Shown here piece by piece: positions 31,924-42,588 of a stretch of DNA of 64,000 nt (positions within the stretch are counted from its first letter, which is position 1; every line of letters starts with the position of its first letter). The notes below the pieces were generated by a model. That model did not search any database. It was not told the origin of the DNA and saw only the letters and a program-made list of their open reading frames with translations. Location of the stretch: assembly GCA_001051155.2 (NCBI GenBank), contig JYIP02000005.1, positions 4,402,001-4,466,000 on the forward strand. The letters run 5' to 3'. This DNA comes from Chrysoporthe austroafricana (Eukaryota; Ascomycota; Sordariomycetes; Diaporthales; Cryphonectriaceae). The position numbers and the translations under genes were made by a program.

Positions 31924-32726
31924 GTCTCGTCAGTTTGGACCACGAATTGGGAATGGGAAGTCCATTGCGGTAGGCATGGGAGAGGAAGGCCGGCACCGGG
32001 TCAAGCATGGTACGGCAGGAAGACGGCATTGCGGAGACACGATGCCCTGCAACGAACGCAACAGGGACGATCGGTGGCGTGGCCGACGCACACAAAGCAG
32101 CTCCGGGCAACCTTACGATTTACCGGGACTGCGGCTTTAGACCTTTTCTTTACCGACCTAGATACCTACCGAGGTCTGTACGACTGTACACTACTGAACT
32201 AGACGGCATTTTTGAGCCCGGCTGTACTTGTGACCGATCAAGCGTTGGTGATAAAATGGCAGGGGAGGTAGTACCTGATCATTTTCCTAATGTCAATACA
32301 CCGGCAAGACCCGTGGGTTCCAGCTCGTGGGTTCCAGCGCTCGTAGCAGATGGTAAAGATAAGAGATGTCACGGTACCCAATCCGGGCACGAAGGATGAA
32401 AACAGGGTTCTTCAGCAACCAGTGATGCTTCATGACATGAGGCTCCCATGCAAGACCTTGGCCCAGACGGAGTCATCGAAAAGGAGAGTGCCCCAGAGAT
32501 CATCCTGCTGCTGACAGCATGATGAATCCAGGTACTGAACTAACGAGATGCGACGTCCTCTTATTGGACCTGTCTCAGTGCTCAAAGCTCTTTACACCAC
32601 ATCTTCTCATTCAGCCCCCAAGGTAGGTGGCTAGCACATAAATTATTTGTTTACTTTTGTGTTTTCGAGAGAGGTGAAAGGTCCAAGAGCAATGGATGAG
32701 CCCAAAGGTTGAGATTGCTCTTGATG

Positions 32727-33159
32727 CTAGTATCCATAGATGACTATCCATCTTTGCGGCAACTTGGGTGGCATCTGGTTAGCTAAAATCTTCTGATAGT
32801 GTACAAGCTCTGTCAGTATATCGAATGGCCCCAGCTTGTTGATTTGATAGCAGAGGAGAATGCACTGAAACCCATAAGCTAGTCCCATCTGAAGATTCTC
32901 AGTCGCCTTGGAAGGGAGGGCCTTTGGTATCTCGAACAACAACTGTCAGTAGGTGTGCCTAGAGAGAACCATTGATTCCCGTCGTATCCACTGAATAATA
33001 CCTGCCCTTGAGGGTGCCTGCTGAGTACACTCTGCTTAGAAACCATCTAGCTATCTTCTGCCTTTGCATATAGTGCGGATCAGAGCCGTCAATAATACTG
33101 AGGAATAAATCACTGTCTTTGTACCTGGACAGCAGCAAAGAAACACCCAACACTGTCAC
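32727..33159 (-). pseudogene. Orphan coding remnant or small intron-containing gene
   Basis: Two consecutive reverse-strand frames, 32959-33159 and 32727-32942, encode protein-like sequence rich in Ile, Leu, Tyr and Gln (SLLLSRYKDSDLFLSIIDG; MGLAYGFQCILLCYQINK; LVHYQKILANQMPPKLPQR), unlike the Pro/Arg/Ser content of chance frames elsewhere in the window. Neither has an ATG start. They could be joined by an intron using GTGTAC and TACTGACAG (which keeps frame), or they may be the remains of a decayed gene. The segment is more AT-rich than its neighbours. I do not recognise a family, so no function is proposed. Confidence 0.3.
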
Positions 33160-33181
33160 TGAGAATCAGGGCTATGTATCA

Positions 33182-33215
33182 GGTGGTGGCTCGTGCTTCT
33201 CCTTGAGCCACCACC
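33182..33215. repeat. Perfect 11-bp inverted repeat (hairpin)
   Basis: GGTGGTGGCTC at 33182-33192 and its exact complement GAGCCACCACC at 33205-33215 flank a 12-nt loop. The GC-rich stem would be stable in single-stranded DNA or RNA. It lies about 265 bp upstream of the STT3 ATG. Confidence 0.75.
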
Positions 33216-33480
33216 GCATTTACGGGTCTGGGGAGCTAGATACCCTGCCCCTGCATGAAGTCTTGGCTGCTGCCGATGTGGGACCAACCCCCCTGTCAGA
33301 GCTTCGTCAGTCTCCAACTGTGTCCTTTCCAACGTGTCGACGTCCTGGGAGCTTTCATGGAAATTGGGAAGTTTTGTTCAGGACGACGCACAACCATTGA
33401 CTAATTAATTCTTTTCCCTCCCTTTCTGTCCACAGGCATTGCCTGTTTCTGTTCCCCATCTTGGTCGTCAATCAGCCAAC

Positions 33481-36179
33481 ATGTCGTCGGTGGTCGACTC
33501 CGTCCTGTCTGGAGGCGCCCAGGGCCAGAACTCCAGAGCTCTGTTCAGGGTCGTCATCCTCGCTGTGATCGCTGCTGCTGCTATCTCCAGCAGACTGTTC
33601 TCTGTGATTCGTAAGTCAAAGCTCTTTGCCGCATCCCGCCTGGTTGCTTCCCACGCCGCAGCTGGGCTGGCGATACCATCGCTCATGCACCGCGATGCCC
33701 TCTCTCTTGCGCTCCAGAGCAAAGAAATAGCCCTGCTAACTGTTCTTCTTCTACAGGCTTCGAGTCTGTGATCCATGAGTGTCAGTTCACCCTCGCTCTC
33801 TCCCCCAGATGGCTCTACTGTGTCGATGGCGTCGGAATTCGGGCTGCTGGCCGATTCGCCGATCCTTCCTAAACTCTCAGCGGCCGGTTCTGCCCCGGAC
33901 TCGACGGCTACGTCTTTGCTTCGCTCGCTCCCTACCAGAACCGTTAGAAACTGACAGGCTTTTCTACAGTCGATCCTTGGTTCAACTTCAGGGCTACTAA
34001 ATACTTGGTCGCCAATGGCTTTTACAACTTCTGGGACTGGTTCGACGATCGGACCTGGTACCCTCTGGGTCGGGTTACTGGAGGGACTCTCTACCCCGGC
34101 CTTATGGTAACCAGCGGCGTCATCTACCACTTACTCCGTTTCTTGACTGTTCCCGTCGACATTCGAAACATCTGCGTTCTCCTCGCCCCAGGCTTTTCCG
34201 GGCTGACTGCTCTCTCCGCCTACTTCCTAACGAATGAGATGACAACCTCCCAATCGGCCGGCCTCCTGGCCGCTGTGTTCATGGGTATTGCGCCGGGATA
34301 TATCTCGAGATCGGTCGCCGGCAGCTATGACAACGAGGCCATCGCTATCTTCCTGCTGGTCTTCACCTACTTCCTCTGGGTCAGGGCCGTCAAGCAAGGG
34401 TCTATCATGTGGGGTGCTGTGTGTGCCCTTTTCTACGACTGGATGGCCGCCTCTTGGGGTGGCTACGCCTTCATCACCAATCTCATTGCGCTGCACGCCT
34501 TCGTTCTCTGCCTCTCGGGACGATACAGCCCGAGACTCTACATCGCGTACAGCACCTGGTACGCCATTGGCATGCTGGGGAGCATGCAGATTCCCTTCAT
34601 CAACTTCTTGCCTGTCAGCTCGAGTGACCAGTTCCCAGCTCTAGGTATGTTTGCACCCTCACCCCGGATCCCATATAGTACTGAGTCTTGTCTTGTACAG
34701 GTGTCTTCGGCCTTCTGCAATTCATGGCCGCTGTCGACTATCTACGCAACTTTCTTCCCGAGGACAAGGTTCTTAGGATCCGTATCGGAACATTTATTGG
34801 ACTACTCATCACGGGACTGGCCCTCAATGTTGTTCTCGTCAAGACCGGCAAGATCGCATCTTGGGGTGGACGGTTTTACTCGCTCTGGGACACTTCGTAC
34901 GCTAAGATTCACATCCCCATCATCGCCTCGGTCTCGGAACATCAACCGACCGCCTGGCCCGCATTCTTCTTCGACTTGAACATGCTCATCTGGCTGTTCC
35001 CTGCTGGTGTCTACCTGTGTTTCGATAAGCTGGGCGATGAGCACATCTTCCTCATCACCTATGCTGTGACGGCCAGTTATTTTGCCGGTGTCATGGTTCG
35101 TCTCATGCTGACACTCACACCCTGTGTCTGTGTAGCCGCTGCCATGGCGGTCTCGAACATCTTGGACAATTATTTGTCGGCCAAGAGTCCGGAGCCGGAA
35201 GACAGCGTCAGCGAGACAGCGGAGGCCGCAGCCAAGAAGGAGAAGCCCAGTAAACCCAAGAGTTGGAGCGAGAAGGCTCCCATTATCGGGGTTTACGGAA
35301 TCGCGTCGAAGGCAGTCGTCTCGATAGCCTTCGCGGTCTATCTCGTCATGTTCGTCATGCACTGTACCTGGGTGACCTCCAATGCGTACTCGTCACCGTC
35401 TGTGGTTTTGGCCAGTCGAATGCCAGATGGCAGTCAACACATCATTGATGATTATCGTGAAGCCTACCAGTGGCTGCGGCAGAACACTAAGGAGGATGCC
35501 AAGATCATGTCCTGGTGGGATTACGGCTATCAAATTGGTGGCATGGCTGACCGGCCAACGCTCGTGGACAACAACACCTGGAACAACACTCACATCGCTA
35601 CGGTCGGCAAGGCAATGAGCTCTCGCGAAGAGGTCAGCTACCCAATCATGCGCCAACATGAGGTTGACTATGTTCTCGTCGTCTTTGGCGGTCTGCTAGG
35701 TTACTCGGGCGATGACATCAACAAGTTCCTTTGGATGGTGAGAATCGCCGAGGGCATCTGGCCAGAAGAGGTGAAGGAGCGAGACTTCTTCACCGCTCGT
35801 GGGGAATACCGTGTCGATGACCAGGCCACGGACACCATGAAGAACTCGTTGATGTGAGTGCTCGTCATACCCGTCTTGACGAGCTGTCGGTTGCTAATGA
35901 TGCTGCAGGTACAAAATGTCGTACTACAATTACAACACGCTCTTCCCTCCTGGACAAGCCACTGATCGTGTTCGTGGCGTTCGTCTTCCTGCGGAGGGCC
36001 CGACTCTGAACGTGGTGGAGGAGGCTTTCACTAGCGAGAACTGGATCATTCGGATTTACAAGGTAAAGGATTTGGACAACTTTGGCCGAGATCATGCTTC
36101 AGTGGCGTCCTTCGAGAAGGGTCACAAGAAGAAGAAGCCCGTCAAGAAGCGAGGCGCTCGTACCTTGCGACTTGACTAG
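33481..36179 (+). CDS. STT3: Oligosaccharyltransferase catalytic subunit STT3
   Basis: Five exons (33481-33610, 33757-33780, 33970-34644, 34701-35853, 35909-36179) give 750 residues. Exon 2 is a 24-nt microexon that completes HEFDPWFNF, the first luminal loop with the metal-binding Asp. This integral ER membrane enzyme transfers the lipid-linked glycan to Asn in N-x-S/T sequons. Visible signatures are GSYDNEAIAIF, the SVSEHQPTAWPAF loop (the SVSE motif), WWDYG at residues 548-552 with the following YQIGGM, DNNTWNNTHIA and the DDINKFLWMVRI (DK-type) motif. About 12 or 13 hydrophobic segments precede the soluble C-terminal domain. The C-terminus is basic (KKKKPVKKRGARTLRLD). The last intron splits a Met codon (NSLMYKMSYY). 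Confidence 0.96.
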
Positions 36180-37066
36180 ATGGATTGACACGCACGAAGC
36201 AGTGTACAAAAGGAGACAGGTAGATCGCTTTCCTATTTTGCGTGGCGCAGGAAGGCACAAGGTGTCGGCAAGGTGCCGATGTACAAAAGTTGAGCGTCTC
36301 AATAGAAGACCCGGAATCCTCCTGATGACTGTTCCCTTTCCTAGCTTTGACTACGCGGGCGCACAGATAAAGGCCTGACAGGCGACGCTTCCAGCCCTAC
36401 CCCGAGTGTTCCCCATTAAAAGGTAATGAGAAGAGCATAAAAACTTCTTGTCCAGTTGAGGCAGCCGACCAGTTTTTCCTGTCCTCGACCCACCAAATTG
36501 TACACCACCTACAAAACCATGCGTTGCAGTTGATCTCTTCTGCTCGTCATTCCCTCTCTGGATTGACCATATCATCTGAACTTCACCCCCTTCCACTCGG
36601 TCAGCTTTTTCTCAGCTGTCCTGTTAGCGTTACTTCTGTGGACTGTTTCGAAATAACTTTGCCACGCTGCAATCGTGGGGCTTTTTTGTCTGCTGTCCCA
36701 CCGTTCACTTCCACTGTCCTTCCTGATCTCTGAACCCTACCTCACTTTGAGGCTTGCACCGGTGAGGCTGGTCTCCTACCTGCACTCCTTCGTGTTCTTC
36801 CCTCCATGCTTTGCAACTTGCGCACTGGATCCTCGGTCTCTCAAAATTAATCAATCGATGCTGGGTTAAAATTCTGGCTACGACTGGATAGAATGAGAAA
36901 GCCCAGAGAACAACGGCAAGTTCATCCTGAGGTACAGCCAAACGAGACATACGTCTGCTAACGTAGTACAATCAGCGTGAGCTCAGACTACTCAGAGGAC
37001 GACCGCAGCGCTCACAAGCACAGCAGACATTCAGCACACCGTCGAAGCAAGCATCTGACGGGCGAC
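36180..37066. other. Intergenic with probable 5' UTR or N-terminal exon
   Basis: 887 bp. Near 36955-36975 the sequence has a GCTAAC branch site followed by an AATCAG acceptor, and the downstream frame is open from there. An intron in the 5' UTR, or a small N-terminal coding exon, of the next gene is therefore likely; I could not find a donor that keeps frame. Confidence 0.45.
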
Positions 37067-39886
37067 ATGACTTCACATCATCGGTCCTCCACGGATGATC
37101 GTCATGCTCGCAAGCACAGCAGGCACGCCAGACACTCGCACGACAAGCATGCCACTGATGACGATCTAGCCCACGACCGCACCCGGGAGGCTCGCCACAG
37201 ACACTCGCACCGGCACACTGATGATGTCGGCTCCGACTCTTCGGATGAGATCCTAATTAAGCATCGCGCTGCACGACGACCTCGCCGCGACAATGACAAA
37301 GATGACATTTCACGCCAACTAAAGAACATCGAGAAAGCTCAGCGCGAGGCGCTTCGTCCTTCATCTTCGTCCAGCCAGGAGATTCACGTTCATTACATTC
37401 CCGTCATTACCACCTCGGCTTCACCTCCAATTACCAGCTCTCTCCAGTCGCGATCGCTCGATTCTGCTGCGTCTCATCCTGACGGTCCTGTGATCAGGAA
37501 GTCTAAGTCGGTCGGTGTCTGCGCCAGCGAGCTGACCAACCAGCTCAAGGGCCTCACGATGTCTTGGATCTCGAAGCGCAGCTCCCCAGCCAAGAGCTCA
37601 CGACGAAGCAAGCACGAGAAACGCGGCAAGCACGGCAAGAAGAAAGAGATGTCTAAATTCCTCGCGCCTCTCGCCCAACGATGGATCTGCTACGAGTGCG
37701 GTAAGCTTCGCTCTGACACCTTTCAGGACCGTCACCCTCTTGAGGCGGGACAGAAGATGCAACCCAACTGGTGTGGTAAGTGCCGTGTCTACGGTGAGCT
37801 GAAGGGCCGACCCCTCGACTGGCATGGTCAGCGTCACTACTGCTGGGGATGCGGAATTGTTCGTTCGAAGGACTATCACCGTGAGAACCCTATGGCGAAA
37901 GATGAGAGGTCCACGCCCAACTACTGCAGACGCTGCCGTGAGCTCTCGCCCAGCTTTGACTACAATTTGCGTGAGGCCAGTGAGATTGGAAGCGACGTTA
38001 CCATCCGAGATCAAGTATGTATTGCAACCAACTTTTCCTATCTCCTGACATCTCGCTAACGCAAATTCCGACAGGCTTTCCAACGTCAAATTCACGAGGC
38101 CGAGCTGAGCGATATCGAGGAAGACGAGGACGAGACTACCAGAGCCCCCGGCAAGGAGAACGAGGACCCCAAACAGTCGCAGAAGGTCAAGCGCTCCGAG
38201 AGCTTCATACTTCAGAACTGTTCCCTCTCAACAAAGACCACATCCGATGGTTCATCCGAGGGCAGCCTAACCACCAGCATGCTCAAGACCATGCACCTTG
38301 ATGCAGACAGGCTCCGCAACTCCACCGACGGAGGGTGCCGTCTTTCTGCGAGCTTCTACAACCCTCCTTCTGTTGAAACCGTTCCAGACGGATGTCTCAA
38401 TACTGGTCTGGCACTTTCTGGAGAGTCTCAACCGATCTCCAGCACAGGCAATGGTTGTGGGATGCAAGGCACAGGCCTTGTCATTGATGAGCACCTGCCA
38501 GGTGAGAATGGTCGTGATGGTCAAGCTGGCATCCCAACTGTCCTCGCTCCCGACCAGCGAACTACCACAGCGAGCTCAACCAAGAAGAAGGTCCACTGGT
38601 GCAAAGAGGACAATCGACCCATGACAGCTGAGAGCGTCCTGCCCTATCTCTCTGACTCTGGCTTCTCTAGCGGCTATCGGTCCAACCTTTCGATGAAGTC
38701 TACTAGCTCCCGCGGAACTCGCCGCCGTCACCCAGCCGAGGAGAGTACTGGCAGTCCTCCCGAGCGCGAGGGGGCCGTTGGGGACGAGAATGTTGGCGAT
38801 AGTGCACGGAAGGCATGGGAGCAGGAGGCGTCCTCAGCTCAGCAATCTCAGAGTCGCGGTTCCGGTCTTGGTCAGAGCTCATCTCAGCATGTTTTCGGAG
38901 AGGCAGTTCCCAGCTTTGACGCCGAGTTGCCTCAGGATTCACGCGGTCCTACTCTGACTGGCTTTCCATACCCGACATCGCCTACTCCTCCTATGCCCAA
39001 TGAGGCAGTGAACACTGGCTCTGTGGACCACCCTGACAGCTTTGAAGGCCAGAGAGGCTACAAATCCTGGAACTTCCGTCCTCAGTCCCCCGGCCAGGAT
39101 TTGCCCAACTTCTCACGGCCCTACCACAGTCCAACCAAGCAGCGCGACAACGATTCTCACAATGACTATGGCGAGCCAGCATCCGGCCAATGGTACGATA
39201 CCTACAATGCCTTCACCGACCACTCGTACCCAGGATTCGATTGTACCACACCCTTCAGCGACTCCACCGGCCGCCGCTCTTTCTCCAGCTATACCGCACC
39301 AGACGAGGCGGGCTTTGACATCTACAGTTCTTCTGAGAACTGCGACAGCTTCTTCGCCTCCTACGGGAATAGCTGCCCCTTCCCTGCTCCGCCCGGCTAC
39401 CCCGAGTTTGACTTCTCGCACATCGGCGAGACGAACCCGTCCAAGGCGGCCAAGGACGACTTCTACGCTCACGTCCCCGACGGGGTCGATGAGACCTTCG
39501 CCCGCGAGAAGAAGTTCACGCGCAACAAGCCCGAGACACCGAAATCCCAGCACCGCGCCTCCTGGCGCCTCTACGATGATGGAGATACGGATGAGGACGA
39601 GCGTGACGACTTCGAGTGGCGCGATGGCCAGACGACTGTGCACCGGGAGCGGGTGCCGCATCCCGCCATATCGGGAAACCGGGTTACCATTCTCTCGATC
39701 CGGGAGCTGACGAGCGACGAGGAGTTGCACGATGTTTCCGGTGATGAGAAAGGTATTGAAGACAATGATGCTGCTTGCTATGATACTTAGCGTGCTAATG
39801 AGGCGGCAGGCGATGATGATGATAATGACTCTGATCTCGACACCATCATCAACAAATCCACGATGAAGTCCATCTGTGCAACTTGA
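37067..39886 (+). CDS. Hypothetical protein with two tandem CxxC-x24-CxxC zinc modules
   Basis: Three exons (37067-38014, 38075-39752, 39810-39886) from the first in-frame ATG. The frame is open to about 36960 with similar His/Ser/Arg-rich coding, so the true start may be in an upstream exon. The N-terminus is rich in His, Arg and Ser. The recognisable part encodes two consecutive modules: CYECGKLRS...NWCGKCR and CWGCGIVRS...NYCRRCR. Each has CxxC-x24-CxxC spacing, RS four residues after the second Cys, and PN[WY] before the third. They look like a duplicated zinc ribbon. The long C-terminal part is Ser/Pro-rich and disordered, ending in an acidic block (GDDDDNDSDLDTI). The arrangement resembles CxxC-type zinc domains such as Stc1, but I cannot assign it. 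Intron 2 contains GCTAATG near its acceptor. Confidence 0.8.
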
Positions 39887-40889
39887 AGAGCTGTGTGGGG
39901 GAAATAAGGAAAAGAAAAGAAAAGAAAAGAAGAGAAAAAAAAAAAAAGGATCGCGGGCACAAGAAGGAATTTATGCTTGCCTATGGGTCGTGAGCATCCT
40001 TCTTCTAAACCTTCTTGTAGGCCTCACTGACATATCAATGCAGTTGTTTCACCGACTTGAGTCGGTTCTTTGAGACTTGCTCGCAAGTCCTTTCCCGTCA
40101 TTACGTTTGTCTCAACGACATGAACATGACGCCATTATGATGCTCACAACACTGTTTCGATACGACGCCTCTTATCTGTACGATTTCTGCCAACACTGTG
40201 AACGACGGAAAAGTTATTGCTGTTCAGCTGCGGCTGTTTGAGGCCGCACGACGTACGGCAAGGCGGCCGTTTTCTTTCCTCTTCCTCTTTCTTACTTGAT
40301 GAACGCCGGTACCGGATGACGATCAGCTACGAGAAAAAGCCTACTGGAAACGACCGCTTACCCTGGCAGGGAATGTTACGATAGGACAGATGGAATGGTC
40401 ACGATGACTATGCTTGACGAGAGTTCTCATTTAGAGGTCTGATGTGGACTTTTAGGGAGATGATGAGAAGAATGGCTCTGATTAACTTGTTTCGTGTCTG
40501 CTTTGTTCTTTGTCTTTTCTTGTCTGCTTTGTGTCAACTCACGAAACGATGCTGTCTGGAGGAGGCGGTGGCATCATGTCGGATCGCTGGCTGGACATAG
40601 TCCCCATGCTTTGTACTCACAAGGCCTTCGAGAATGGCCATCGGATCACCGTATCTGAATGATATTGACACGTTCGTCAAGGATAGATATTGCACATTTT
40701 ATATTGCGGCACGACCCACGTCATGAGCCCGCGCCACAAATGTCTCGCCGGAAGGCTTTCAGAAACACGAGGCAGCGGCGGACAAGTAAGAATGAGTATG
40801 GTATCATTGTGTGAGTGCGCTGCCTTGCACTTGAATCGTAATCCGCACTCAGATCACCATGGATTCCCCTTCGGGAGGCGTCTTCTGCC
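39887..40889. other. Convergent intergenic region
   Basis: About 1 kb between convergent genes. It contains a purine tract of AAAAG units and poly-A at about 39905-39950, probably in the 3' UTR of the upstream gene. The rest shows no gene. Confidence 0.5.
39905..39950. repeat. AAAAG microsatellite and poly-A tract
   Basis: Several AAAAG/AAAGA units run into a 13-base A run just after the stop codon of the zinc-module gene. A simple sequence repeat in the 3' UTR. Confidence 0.7.
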
Positions 40890-41836
40890 CTACGCGTCAC
40901 TCGCAACCGCCGCAGCCTGCCGAGCCTCATCACCATCACCGTCCTCCGCCTTCTTCTGCTTCCGTTTCCGCTTCTTCTTGGCCGGCTGCTCTGAATCCGG
41001 CTCTCCCTTTGGCCTCCCTTCTTCTTTCGGTCTCGAGGACGATGATTGTGGCTTCTTCTTGGGCTTCTTGACGGACAAGGGGTTGGGCCCCTTCAGGCCT
41101 TTCCTCTTCTTTTTCTTCTTCTCTGGCTGGGCCTCTTTCCTGTCGCCGTCGCTGCCCTCGCTGTCGTCGTCATCCTCTCGTTTCCTCTTGCCGCCTGCCT
41201 GGGCCGGCTCTTTCAGCTCGGCCCGGAACTTTGCCCTCTCGCCCTTCTGCACGACCCTCGCGGTCGCTGAGGCCATCGGCTCGAGCTGTCGCACCCACCA
41301 GTCAGCACCCGTGCCCACTTCTCTCTCTCAGGCCCCCTCGCTCGCCCACACCCGTAGACACAAGAGACAGCTGGACTCACAATCATGACCGATCTAGAGA
41401 TGTAGACCAGCGGCACGCCCGGGATGGCCCGCATCCTCGCCCGGACCTCCGGGTGCTGGCTGGCGACGACGTAGCGGTGCTTGTTGGTGGTGCCGACGAC
41501 GGCGCCCAGGCACTCGAGCGTGCCGAGCGGCTCGGGGAAGTCCTCCGGGTGGTGGCCGCACCGGCGGCGCTCGAAGGCCTTGGCCTTCTCGATGACCCGG
41601 TCCATGCCCGGCTCGCCGCCGCGCGCATACAGATGCCGCATCGAGCACTGCGTGACGAGGATCTTCACCTCGCCGTGCAGTGTGTTGGACAGGTACTGCG
41701 GCAAGTCCATGGCGAAGCGGTGGGCGTCGCGGATGAGGTCGGCGTCGACGAGGACCTGGTACGGCTGGTGGAAGTTGAAGGCGAGCTCGAACTGCCGCAG
41801 GAGCTTGCGGTAGGCCTTGGAGCGTTTGCCGCGCAT
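40890..41836 (-). CDS. UTP23: UTP23, rRNA-processing PIN-like protein
   Basis: Two exons (41381-41836 and 40890-41285) give 283 residues; the 95-nt intron has a GTGAGT donor and GCGACAG acceptor and joins SVMI to LEPMA, the conserved end of the domain. The N-terminus MRGKRSKAYRKLLRQFELAF is the family signature. A degenerate PIN domain follows (YQVLVDADLIRDAH, VKILVTQCSMRHLYARG, CLGAVVGTTNKHRYVVAS, GVPLVYISRS) together with Cys/His residues of its zinc finger (AFERRRCGHHPEDF). The tail is Lys-rich (EKKKKKRKGLKGPNPLSVKKPKKK), a nucleolar signal. Utp23 belongs to the small-subunit processome, where it binds the snR30 region of pre-rRNA; in yeast its PIN domain is not needed for cleavage. Transcribed away from the phosphatase gene. 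Confidence 0.95.
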
Positions 41837-42588
41837 CTTGGGCGGCGCGGTTGCCTCGGAGAGGACTCCTGTTCGGTAGCCAGAGGGGGTCGGGGGTGAT
41901 CAGCGGTCTGCTCTGCAGGGCGGCGTCGGGGGTGGTGAGGGTTTCGAGGTGCGCTGGCTGGTCGGTTGGCTGGTCGGGTGGTTGCACGGTTGCACGCAGG
42001 CTTGTCTAGTTAGTGAAGTCGAGGTTCAAAGGTTGGAGGGCCGCGCCGCCCAAAACTTTTGTTATCGCAGCTGGGCCAGGCTCTTATCGGCAGCGCCTAG
42101 CCCCACAAATGATCAGCAGAATTAAGGTTGCGGTGCTGTAACGGCAGGCCCGTTGCTCTGCATTTTCAGCTGCTGCCAGGCGTGTCAGGCGCTGCCAGGT
42201 TTGCCATGCATGCCATGCCAGGCGGGGGATTATAAGACGGCTAGCTAACCCCGAAATCGCCTGGTCCTACATACAAAGTAGTAATACAGAACGCCCCCCG
42301 GGGCTCCCGATGTTGAGCTCTATAATGAACCTTTGCCCCCCCCCCCTAACGCCGTCTCTATAAGAAATTCCCTGGGACCAAACAGCCCCTCATTGGCAGT
42401 GCGTGCCAGATGTAGAGCAGAATGGGTTGGTCGAGGCCTCCTCATGCCTGTCCCGACTGGGTGGGTGGTTGACTGGAGCGCCTGTGGTCCTCCCCAAGCC
42501 GCCAGATGTCATGATCATTAATACTCGTTATTTCGCTTGCAACGCGCTGCGACCACACTGATATCATCCAGCTTGCCTAGATGTCATG
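41837..42588. other. Intergenic
   Basis: 752 bp between two reverse-strand genes. It contains repeated GCCAGGCGTGCCAGG-like steps around 42170-42230 and a poly-C run near 42337. No gene was seen. Confidence 0.5.

Larger units (their letters stand above)
31924..33480. other. Intergenic with AT-richer segment, orphan frames and hairpin
   Basis: 1.56 kb between two forward genes. The part from about 32620 to 33160 is visibly richer in A+T than its surroundings and holds two adjacent reverse-strand frames annotated separately. An 11-bp perfect inverted repeat lies at 33182-33215. The last 80 bp are the pyrimidine-rich leader of STT3. Confidence 0.5.

Noticed and set aside
33468..34130. 220-codon reverse frame over the STT3 5' exons
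   Set aside because: Spans exon and intron of a conserved gene on the opposite strand; shadow frame.
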